Below, piece after piece: positions 8,052 through 17,371 of a DNA stretch of 64,000 nucleotides (the stretch's first letter is position 1; the number at the start of each line of letters is the position of its first letter). This stretch comes from Amycolatopsis circi (lineage in GTDB: Bacteria; Actinomycetota; Actinomycetes; Mycobacteriales; Pseudonocardiaceae): positions 124,001 to 188,000 of the forward strand of contig NZ_PQIA01000023.1 in the NCBI RefSeq assembly GCF_003385235.1. Direction: 5' to 3'. The position numbers were made by a program, and so were the translations under genes. The notes under the pieces are model-generated. The model did not search any database. It was not told the origin of the DNA and saw only the letters and a list, made by a program, of their open reading frames with translations.

Positions 8052-9100
8052 TCACAGGTAGAACGACAGGAACAGGGTCACGACCCAGGTCGCGCCGAGC
8101 ACCTGCAGCACGCGGTCCTTCAGGGCGATCTCGTCGGGCGCGCCGGCGTTGCCGCCGTCCACGTCGACCGCGTAGCGGAGCACCGCGATCACGAACGGGA
8201 CCATCGACACGACCGCCCACACCGAGTTGTGCTCGGCCTGGCGGATCTCGAACGCCCACAGGCAGTAGGACATGATCAGGATCGCCGCGGACGTCGCCCA
8301 CACGAAGCGCAGGTAGCTCGCCGAGTACTTCTTCAGCGAGGACCGGATCTTCGCACCGGTGCGCTCGAACAGCATGATCTCCGCGTACCGCTTGCCCGCC
8401 ACCATGAACAGCGAGCCGAACGCGGTGACCAGCAGGAACCACTGCGACATCGCGATGCCGCCGGCGACACCGCCGGCGACCGAACGCATCAGGAAGCCCG
8501 AGCCGACGATCGCCAGGTCCACCACCGGCTGGTGCTTCAGGCCGAAGCAGTAGCCGAGCTGCACGGCTTCGTAGACCGCCAGCACGATCGCCAGCCGCCA
8601 GTCCGCCGCGAACGACACGGCGAGCCCGGCCAGGAAGAACACCACGGCCGCCGCGTAGGCCACCGGGACCGGGACGATGCCCGCCGCGATCGGGCGGTTG
8701 CGCTTCGTCGGGTGGGCCCGGTCGGCCTCGACGTCGACGGCGTCGTTGATCAGGTAGACCGACGAGGCGGTGAGCGAGAAGGCCACGAACGCGATGAGCG
8801 CGTCGATGACCAGCTCGGTCCGGTTCGTCGCCTTCGAGAACGCGAAGAACGGCGCCGCGAAGACGAGGACGTTCTTCACCCACTGCTTCGGCCGCGCGGT
8901 TTTGATCACTCCGAGCACGAGACCCACTGGGCTCGTGCCGGAAGCCGGGGCCGGGGCGGCCGGGGTCGAAGCCGGAACCTCGGCGTTCTCGACCTTCTCG
9001 GTCTCCTCGGCGACGTCGGTCTTCTCGGCAGCCGATTCCGTCGCTTGCGCGGATTCGGCCGTACCGGACGCGTTTTCGGTTCGCTCGTCGGTCGTTTCGC

Positions 9101-9104
<4 letters not shown>
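8052..9104 (-). CDS. ubiA: Decaprenyl-phosphate phosphoribosyltransferase (UbiA family, DPPR synthase)
   Basis: Integral membrane prenyltransferase that transfers 5-phosphoribose from PRPP to decaprenyl phosphate, the first committed step to the arabinose donor DPA. The UbiA aspartate motifs are visible: NDAVDVEADRAHPTKRNRP in the first half and YAVDVDGGNAGAPDE in the second. About nine hydrophobic helices follow a long acidic, Ala/Thr/Glu-rich N-terminal extension (residues 1-65) that the roughly 300-residue mycobacterial enzyme lacks. ATG 9104 overlaps the stop of the PAP2 gene (ATGA), so it is coupled to it, as in the mycobacterial Rv3807c-Rv3806c order. Confidence 0.93.
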
Positions 9105-10841
<1,737 letters not shown>

Positions 10842-10915
10842 TCAGGGTACGCAGTCGCGCGACCGCCGCCCGAACCGACCTCGGCATCCCGCCAGGTTTT
10901 ACCGGCACTACACAC

Positions 10916-12937
10916 GTGAGAAGCATGCCTGCACCAGACACCTTCTGGACCTATCTCGGCGCGGTCGCCGCCTACGTGGCCGTGCTGGCAGTCCCGGGCG
11001 GCCTCATCGGCCGGGCCGCGGGAGTGCGCGGCTGGGCCCTCGCCGGGCTCGCGCCGCTGCTCAGCTATGCCGTCACCGGCCTGGCCGGGCCCTGGCTGTC
11101 GGCTGTCGGCCTTCCGTACAACGTCTTCACCGCCGCGGCGTGCACCGTGCTGCTGGCGGGGATCGCGTGGGGAATCCGCCGGCTCTTCCTGATCCGCGGC
11201 TGGCTCAAACCCGGCGCGGAGGAGCCTCCGGTCGCCTGGAGCACGCGTGCGCAGTGGTCGGTCGCCACGTGCGTCGTGGTGGCGACCGCGCTGTCGATCG
11301 CCGTGGTGCTGTCCGCGCGCGGCGGAACGACCGCGGTCTTCCAGCGCTGGGACACCGTCTTCCACGCGAACGGCATCCGCTACATCGCCGAGACCGGCGA
11401 CGGCTCGCTCATCGGCATGGGCAAGATCAACTGGTACCCGGACGGCTCGTTCTACCCGAACGGCTACCACCTGGTCGGCGCGCTGGTGTACCAGATCTCC
11501 GGGACGAGCATCCCGGTCACGCTGAACGCCATCACCATGCCGATCGCGGGCATCTTCGCGCTGTCGATGGTCGCGCTGGTCCGTCAGATGGGCGGCCGGG
11601 CGGTCTTCGCGGGCTGCGCGGCTCTCATCGCCGCCACGGCAACCACGGGCGCGTACGAGTCGGTGTCGAGCGGCCTGCTGCCGTACGCGCTGGGCATCGT
11701 TCTCACGCCGCTTACGGTGGTCGCGCTGCAACGCTTCCTCGTACGCCCGGGCGTCGACTCCGGCCTGGTGTTCGCGCTGGCCGCGGACGGTCTGCTCACC
11801 GCCCACTCAAGCGCGCTGTTCGGCGGGATCCTCTTCGCGGCGCCGCTGGTGCTGCAGCGCTGGTATCGGTCGCTTCGCCGGCTTCGGGTGGACGGGGTGC
11901 CCGAGGGACGCAGCGGGCTGCGCGTGATCGGCGGCGACATCGTGCGCACAGTGCCGGTCATGGCGGCCGCGGTCGTCTTCGCCGCGCCGCAGATCCTGGG
12001 CGCGATCAGCTTCACCTCCGGCGCGTACCCGTATCAGCCGTGGAATTCAGACCTGCCAGTCCTGTCGGCGCTGAACATGCTCGGCACGTTCCAGCAGGTG
12101 CTGCACACGCCGCAACTCTGGCTCACCGTGCTGCTAGTGGTCGGCGTGCTGAGCTTCCGCACGCTCGGCCGGATGCGCTGGCTGACCTTGTCCGCGATCG
12201 GGCTGTCCGGGCTGTTCGTGCTGGTCACGTCTTACGGCGCCTCGCCGCTGGTGATCTCGCTGTCGCGGCCGTGGTGGAACGACCGGTTCCGTCTGATGGC
12301 GCTGGCCGCGATCCCGCTGTGCCTGCTCGCCGGGCACGGCATGGCGGAGCTGCAGCGCTGGACCGCGCAGCGGATCCGCTCGATCAACTGGGCGAAGGCG
12401 CGGCCGAAGGTGGTTTCGCGGCTCGGGATCGCGGCGGCGGCGGTCGTCGTGGCCCTGACCGCCGTGCTGACCGGCGGGTTCTACCGCACCGCGAACGCCA
12501 CCGCGGTGTCGTTCCTGTACTACAACGGGCCGGAGGGCGAGGTCACGCCGCCGGTCAGCCCGGACGAGATCGCGGCGATGGACTTCCTCGGCCGGATGGG
12601 CATCCCGGCGGACCAGAAGGTGCTGAACGACCGGCTGGACGGCACCGCGTGGATGTACGCGCTGACCGGGGTGCACCCGGTCGCCGGCCACTACGACGGC
12701 GGCGGCCCGGTTTCGCCGGACGCGACGTACCTGTCGCTGCACTTCCGCGACTACGACCACGACGTGCGCGTGCGCGAGGCGGTGCGGCGGCTGAAGGTGC
12801 ACCACGTGCTGGTGGGCAGCGGTTCGATCGCCAGAGGAGCGCCGATCTCGCCTGGGCTGCGCGACCTCATGGGCAGCGATTTCCTGCGCCTCGACTACAA
12901 CAACCCCGGCGCGCAGATCTACACGATCATCAGGTGA
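10916..12937 (+). CDS. Large multipass membrane protein, DUF6541-like, putative GT-C glycosyltransferase (copy 1)
   Basis: 673 residues with about a dozen hydrophobic segments and a soluble C-terminal domain of roughly 150 residues. The first large exterior loop carries RWDTVFHANGIRYIAETGDG, an aspartate-bearing motif like the catalytic loop of GT-C enzymes, followed by GMGKINWYPDG. The C-terminal domain contains NDRLDGTAWMYAL and FRDYDHD. It is clearly paralogous to the protein at 17372-19294. The family (which I recall as DUF6541) has no established function; position among arabinogalactan genes makes a lipid-linked sugar transferase likely (inference). Start GTG 10916 or ATG 10925 cannot be separated. 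Confidence 0.75.
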   Translation: MRSMPAPDTFWTYLGAVAAYVAVLAVPGGLIGRAAGVRGWALAGLAPLLSYAVTGLAGPWLSAVGLPYNVFTAAACTVLLAGIAWGIRRLFLIRGWLKPGAEEPPVAWSTRAQWSVATCVVVATALSIAVVLSARGGTTAVFQRWDTVFHANGIRYIAETGDGSLIGMGKINWYPDGSFYPNGYHLVGALVYQISGTSIPVTLNAITMPIAGIFALSMVALVRQMGGRAVFAGCAALIAATATTGAYESVSSGLLPYALGIVLTPLTVVALQRFLVRPGVDSGLVFALAADGLLTAHSSALFGGILFAAPLVLQRWYRSLRRLRVDGVPEGRSGLRVIGGDIVRTVPVMAAAVVFAAPQILGAISFTSGAYPYQPWNSDLPVLSALNMLGTFQQVLHTPQLWLTVLLVVGVLSFRTLGRMRWLTLSAIGLSGLFVLVTSYGASPLVISLSRPWWNDRFRLMALAAIPLCLLAGHGMAELQRWTAQRIRSINWAKARPKVVSRLGIAAAAVVVALTAVLTGGFYRTANATAVSFLYYNGPEGEVTPPVSPDEIAAMDFLGRMGIPADQKVLNDRLDGTAWMYALTGVHPVAGHYDGGGPVSPDATYLSLHFRDYDHDVRVREAVRRLKVHHVLVGSGSIARGAPISPGLRDLMGSDFLRLDYNNPGAQIYTIIR

Positions 12938-12939
12938 CC

Positions 12940-12974
12940 CTCGTGACCGCGGCCTCCCCTGCCGCGGTCACGAG
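12940..12974. terminator. Bidirectional hairpin terminator
   Basis: A perfect 14-bp stem (12940-12953 with 12961-12974, arm CTCGTGACCGCGGC) and a 7-nt loop lie in the 40-bp gap between two convergent genes. It begins 2 nt after one stop codon and ends 3 nt before the other. Confidence 0.75.
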
Positions 12975-12977
12975 CGG

Positions 12978-13895
12978 TTACTCGGCCTTGAGGCCCGGCA
13001 GCACTTCTTCGACGACCTTCTCCAGCACCGACTCGTGCCCCTCGTACGGCCCGCTCGAGCGCGGCCAGTGCGCGATGACGTCGGTGAAGCCCAGCTCACG
13101 AGCCCGTTCGGTGGCCTCGCGGAACGCCGCGACGCTGCTGAGCGAGAACACCGGAGCCGCGTCGAGGCTCAGGTACCGCTGGATGCCCGCCGGTTCCCGA
13201 CCGGCCGCTTCGAGCCGCTGGTCGAACGTGCGGACCAGCTCGGCGATACCCGTCCACCATTCGTCGAGGGTGTCCCCGCCGCGGCCGGTGGTGACCCAGC
13301 CCGCCCCGAACCGCGCGGCCAGCGTCATGGTGCGCGGGCCGTTGGCCGCGACCAGGAACGGCAGCCGCGGGCGCTGCACGGTGCCGGGCAGATTCCGCGC
13401 GCCGCGCGCGGAGTAGTACTCGCCGGAGAAGTCGAAGTTGTCGGTCATCAGGAGCCCGTCGAGGGCTTCGACGAACTCGGTGAAACGGTCGACCCGCTGC
13501 CGCGCGGTCAGCTCCGGCGCGGCGAGCACCTGCGCGTCGTACCGCGAACTGTCCACGCCGGCTCCGACACCCAGCACGAACCGTCCGTCGGAGACGTCGT
13601 CCAGGGTGATCAGCTCGCGCGCGAACGGCACTGGGTGCCGCGCGACCGGCGAGGCGACGAAGGTGCCCAGCCGGATCGTGGAGGTGACCATGGCGGCCGC
13701 GGTCAGGGTGGGCACGGCGGAGAACCACGGCCCGTCGACCAGCGATCGCCAGCCGAGATGGTCGTAGGTCCACGCGTGGTCGAAGCCGTACTCCTCGGCC
13801 GCGCGCCATTTCGGTTCGGCCGCCCACCAGCGGTCTTCAGGGAGAATTACGATGCCTGCTCGCACGAGGCCGACCGTAACGTCCAGCACTGACAT
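12978..13895 (-). CDS. LLM-class F420-dependent oxidoreductase
   Basis: 305-residue luciferase-like TIM-barrel oxidoreductase of the F420 group. It opens with a beta strand, AGIVILPEDRWW, then YGFDHAWTYDHLGWRSL, TIRLGTFVASP, and the signature ELITLDDVSDGRFVLGVGAG near residue 100; VAANGPRTMTLAARFGAGWV follows. F420 is common in actinomycetes and the substrate cannot be predicted. ATG 13895 is used; GTG 13865 just before AGIVILPE is an alternative and gives a more typical N-terminus. It is divergent from the HAD hydrolase by 27 nt and convergent with the putative GT-C gene, sharing a terminator. Confidence 0.87.
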   Translation of the reverse strand: MSVLDVTVGLVRAGIVILPEDRWWAAEPKWRAAEEYGFDHAWTYDHLGWRSLVDGPWFSAVPTLTAAAMVTSTIRLGTFVASPVARHPVPFARELITLDDVSDGRFVLGVGAGVDSSRYDAQVLAAPELTARQRVDRFTEFVEALDGLLMTDNFDFSGEYYSARGARNLPGTVQRPRLPFLVAANGPRTMTLAARFGAGWVTTGRGGDTLDEWWTGIAELVRTFDQRLEAAGREPAGIQRYLSLDAAPVFSLSSVAAFREATERARELGFTDVIAHWPRSSGPYEGHESVLEKVVEEVLPGLKAE

Positions 13896-13922
13896 TCGCT
13901 CGAACGGGCGGCGACCGGGAGA

Positions 13923-14747
13923 ATGGGACGCGTGGAGAAACCCCGGTTGATCGCGTCCGATGTCGACGGCACCCTGCTCGGACCCAGCGAACAAGTGACG
14001 CCGCGCACGGTGTCGGCCGTCCAGCGGGTACTGGCCGACGACGTGCCGTTCGTGCTGTGCACCGGCCGCCCGCCGCGCTGGATCGCGCCGATCGCCGGTC
14101 CGCTCGGCCTGACCGGGTACGCGGTGTGCGCCAACGGAGCCGTGCTGCTCGACATCGGACGCGACTCGGTGGTCGCGGTGCACGGCGAACTCGAGCCGGT
14201 GCTGCTGCACGACCTGGCCTCGGCGCTGGACAAGGCGCTGCCCGGCTGCCGGCTGGCCGCGGAACGGATCGGCACCGGATCGGTGGAGGCCGAACTGCGC
14301 AATTTCGTGATCGAGCCGGAGTACCACAACCCGTGGGGCGACGAGGAGAGCCGGATCGCGCCGCGCGCCGAGGTGCTCGGGAAAACCGCGATCAAGCTGC
14401 TGGTCAGCCGCCGCGGGATGACGTCGGGGGAAATGGCCGAGGCGGCGAGCGCGGTGCTCGACGGCGCGGTGGACGTCACGTACTCGTCCACCGGCGGGCT
14501 GATCGAACTGTCCGCGCACGGCGTGACGAAGGCGACCGGGCTCGCGGACATCGCCGAACGCTTCGACGTGCCGCAGTCATCGGTGATCGCCTTCGGCGAC
14601 ATGCCCAACGACGTCGAGATGCTGCAGTGGGCCGGGCACGGCGTCGCGATGGCCAACGGCCACCCGGCCGTGCTGGCCGTGGCGGACGAGGTGACCGGCC
14701 CGGCCGCGGAGGACGGCGTGGCGCAGGTGCTGGATCGCTGGTTCTAA
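13923..14747 (+). CDS. HAD-superfamily hydrolase, Cof type
   Basis: 274-residue phosphatase of the Cof/YbiV-like HAD IIB group. Motif I is DVDGTLL (nucleophile and acid/base Asp, near residue 13), motif II the CTGR threonine region, the motif III lysine is in GKTAIKLL or the later ATGL region, and motif IV is GDMPNDVEM. The central cap spans about 85-185. Members remove phosphate from sugars and flavin precursors; the substrate here is unknown. ATG 13923 has GGGAGA upstream; GTG 13932 (VEKPRLIASD) is equally plausible. A 55-bp palindrome follows. Confidence 0.88.
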   Translation: MGRVEKPRLIASDVDGTLLGPSEQVTPRTVSAVQRVLADDVPFVLCTGRPPRWIAPIAGPLGLTGYAVCANGAVLLDIGRDSVVAVHGELEPVLLHDLASALDKALPGCRLAAERIGTGSVEAELRNFVIEPEYHNPWGDEESRIAPRAEVLGKTAIKLLVSRRGMTSGEMAEAASAVLDGAVDVTYSSTGGLIELSAHGVTKATGLADIAERFDVPQSSVIAFGDMPNDVEMLQWAGHGVAMANGHPAVLAVADEVTGPAAEDGVAQVLDRWF

Positions 14748-14776
14748 GCGCGGCGTCCCTGGTGCGCGATGCCAAG

Positions 14777-14831
14777 GTCCGTGAAGGACTCCTTGAGGGA
14801 ATCTGATTCCCTCAAGGAGTCCTTCACGGAC
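14777..14831. repeat. 55-bp perfect palindrome, probable bidirectional terminator (copy 1)
   Basis: Arms 14777-14803 and 14805-14831 are perfect 27-bp inverse complements around one central base. The arm contains GTGAAGGACTCCTTGAGG, itself partly self-complementary (AAGGACTCCTT). It lies 29 nt after the HAD stop and 31 nt before the PlsC stop, the place for a shared terminator. A near-identical element with paired changes is at 46408-46460. Confidence 0.85.
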
Positions 14832-14862
14832 GTCTGAGGGAGAGCATCGGGGAGTTACGCGG

Positions 14863-15594
14863 TTACTGGCGGCGGTCGAGTGCGGCGGCTTCCTCGGGAG
14901 TCGGCGCGCTGCCGCCCAGGTGCGCGGGCAGCCACCAGCGTTCGGCGTCGCTCTCCGGGGCCTCCGGGTACTCCGCCTGCGCCTTTTCCAGCAGCTCCGA
15001 CATCCGGGCGCGCAGGTCGCTCGTCAGCGCCTCGCACGAGTCGTCCGGGCCGGGGCGCATCGGCTCGCCGATCACCACGGAAATCGGCACGTGCCGATGA
15101 GTGAGGTCCTTCGGACGGCCCTTCGTCCACAGCCGCTGCGTGCCCCACAGCGCCATCGGGATCACCGGAACGCCCGCCTCGGCGGCCATGCGGACCGCGC
15201 CGGTCTTGATGTCCTTCACGGTGAACGACCGGCTGATCGTCGCCTCCGGGAAGACGCCGACGACCTCGCCCGCGCGCAGCCGGGCCACGGCCTCGTCGTA
15301 GGACGCCTGCCCGGCCGCGCGGTCCACCGGGATGTGGTGCATGCCGCGCATCAGCGGACCGGCGACCGGGTTGCTGAAGATCTCCTGCTTGGCCATGAAC
15401 CGCACGAGCCGCTTCGCCGGACGGGCGCCGAGGCCGCAGTAGATGAAGTCCAGGTAGCTGACGTGCGTGCAGGCGAGCACCGCGCCGCCGCGGGCGGGCA
15501 CGTGCTCGGCCCCGGTCACCCGGAGCCGGTTGTCGAGCAGCCGGAACATCAGCCGCGCGGCAACCAGGACGGGCGGGTACACGAAATCAGCCAT
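14863..15594 (-). CDS. 1-acyl-glycerol-3-phosphate acyltransferase family protein (PlsC-like)
   Basis: 243-residue membrane-associated acyltransferase. The HX4D catalytic motif is CTHVSYLDF, the second block is FPEATISRSF (usual FPEGT, here with Ala), and VPVIPMALWGTQ is the third. An N-terminal hydrophobic segment anchors it. Likely role is acylation of lysophosphatidic acid or a related lipid; the exact acceptor is unknown. TAACCT lies 7 nt before ATG 15594 (15602-15607), a leaderless pattern. It is downstream of the AftB-like gene on the same strand with a 65-bp gap. Confidence 0.87.
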   Translation of the reverse strand: MADFVYPPVLVAARLMFRLLDNRLRVTGAEHVPARGGAVLACTHVSYLDFIYCGLGARPAKRLVRFMAKQEIFSNPVAGPLMRGMHHIPVDRAAGQASYDEAVARLRAGEVVGVFPEATISRSFTVKDIKTGAVRMAAEAGVPVIPMALWGTQRLWTKGRPKDLTHRHVPISVVIGEPMRPGPDDSCEALTSDLRARMSELLEKAQAEYPEAPESDAERWWLPAHLGGSAPTPEEAAALDRRQ

Positions 15595-15659
15595 GCGACC
15601 CAGGTTACGGGACCGTAGGTTTCCCGCCGGTAAGTCGCGCGGGTCGGCTCCGCCACACT

Positions 15660-17204
15660 TCAGGGGCAGGATACGTAGCGGAAATCCGGGGCGCGGTCGA
15701 GTTCGTCGACGAGCCGGCTGGCGTCGTCGGCGCGCGGGTACACCGAGATCCAGAACGGCGTGCCGGTGCGCCGGAAGGTCGCGACGCGGTACCAAGCGGG
15801 CAGGTCGTCGGCACAATTCTGCCGATCGGCGTACCCCGACCGGCCGGGCATGGCGAGCGTCGACCGTTCCGCGTCGAGCCCGACCACCAGCACCCGCGAA
15901 CCGGCGCGGCTCGCAAGCAGCCCCGGCGATCCAGCGCTCACGACGGACCCGGGCGGCAGGTAGCGGGCGAGCCAGTCGCCGACCTCGGCCAGTTGCGCAC
16001 CCTGCGTGCTCCAGGCCTGCACGCGCTCCAGCACCTCGGGGCTGAGCACCGAGACCGCCACCGCGACCCCGGTGAGCGCGGCAGTGGCGGCCGGAACCAC
16101 CCGAGAAACCGCACGCGGCCGCGGTACCGGCGTGAGGACGCCGCAGCCGGCCACCGCCGCGACCGCCAGCAGCGGCGGCACCGGCACGAGCAGCCGCCAC
16201 GAAAGTCCCGGATCCTCTTCGAAGAGCACCACGAACGCGGTGTGCCCGAGGGCGAGCGCGAGCAGCAGCCACAGCGCTGACCGGGCTTCCGTCGCGCGTC
16301 CCCGGGCCGCCACCAGTACCGCGACCGCCGCGGCCGGGACGAGAAAACCCAAGTGCGCCAAGGTGAAGCCGCCCAGATACGGCCAATCCGGCCCGGGCGG
16401 CAGGCTCGCGTCCGGCACGAAACGGTCGTAGTAAGTGATCCGCCAAGCCGTCCACGGAACCAGGAACACCAGCGCGCCCAGCACGAAACCGACCGGAGCC
16501 CACCAGGTGTGCCGCCCGCGCGCCGCGGCGAAAACAAGCCATCCCGCGCCGACGACAGCGAGCACGAGCCCTTCCGGCCGCGTCATCACCGCGCTGGCCA
16601 CGAGCACCCCGGCAACCAACGGACGGCCCGCCACCAGCGCGTACGCGACGCAGAGCACGAGCAACGCGAACATCGGCAGCTCAGTGCCCGAAAGCCCGTA
16701 CACCGCGAGCCCGTTCGCCCCCGCGGTCAGCAACGCCGCCGCGACCCCGACCGCCCGCCGCGGCTCAACCCCTTCCGGCGACGCGAGCGCGGCAATGCGA
16801 TTGGCGAGGAAATACGCCATCAACACGCATCCCAACGCGGCCGCGCCACTCAATACGACGGCTCCGGTCGGCACTTCCGCACCGAATGCCCCGCGCGGCA
16901 AAGCGATCACCACGAGCCAGAGGAAATTGGCGTACGTCTCGCTGCGATCGCCGGTATTGAAAACCGGGCCGACGCCGTCGGCGATGTTCTGCGCGTACCG
17001 GAAACTGACGTACGCGTCCTCGGTGGCAGTGGCGAACAACAGCTGGTGCAGCAGCGAAAACCCGAGAACGAGAAGAAGGACCGCGACCCGCCACCGCCGG
17101 TCCTGGCCCATCCGCCGCCAGGCGGCGACGACCAGCGCGGCCAGCGCCAGCCATCCCCCCACGACCGCGTAAACCACGCGTCCCCAGCCTCCCGAGCCCC
17201 TCAC
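15660..17204 (-). CDS. GT-C membrane glycosyltransferase, AftB-like arabinofuranosyltransferase
   Basis: 514 residues with about ten hydrophobic helices and a C-terminal soluble part of around 120 residues. The exterior loop after helix 1-2 has TEDAYVSFRYAQNIADG and GPVFNTGDRSETYANFLWL, the acidic motif and layout of the DPA-using AftB/GT89-type enzymes that place terminal beta-1,2 arabinofuranose. AftB lies next to ubiA in mycobacteria; here it is 6 kb away but still in the arabinogalactan region. The fold is confident, AftB equivalence moderate. The C-terminal domain contains CADDLPAWYRVATFR and ends with Cys-Pro. The start GTG is preceded by no obvious ribosome-binding site. Confidence 0.72.
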   Translation of the reverse strand: MRGSGGWGRVVYAVVGGWLALAALVVAAWRRMGQDRRWRVAVLLLVLGFSLLHQLLFATATEDAYVSFRYAQNIADGVGPVFNTGDRSETYANFLWLVVIALPRGAFGAEVPTGAVVLSGAAALGCVLMAYFLANRIAALASPEGVEPRRAVGVAAALLTAGANGLAVYGLSGTELPMFALLVLCVAYALVAGRPLVAGVLVASAVMTRPEGLVLAVVGAGWLVFAAARGRHTWWAPVGFVLGALVFLVPWTAWRITYYDRFVPDASLPPGPDWPYLGGFTLAHLGFLVPAAAVAVLVAARGRATEARSALWLLLALALGHTAFVVLFEEDPGLSWRLLVPVPPLLAVAAVAGCGVLTPVPRPRAVSRVVPAATAALTGVAVAVSVLSPEVLERVQAWSTQGAQLAEVGDWLARYLPPGSVVSAGSPGLLASRAGSRVLVVGLDAERSTLAMPGRSGYADRQNCADDLPAWYRVATFRRTGTPFWISVYPRADDASRLVDELDRAPDFRYVSCP

Positions 17205-17371
17205 CCGTCCAGCCGACCCCTGGTGGACGGTTCCTCACCGCTTCCAGTCAAGCGCGCGGCCACGCTCCCCGGACATCAGCCGTTCGGGTGCATATGGGGT
17301 GCGGCTAGCCTAGTGCCCGATTCCCATCCGCCACGGGGAGACAGGCGGACGCCCAGGATTTGAGGAAGACT

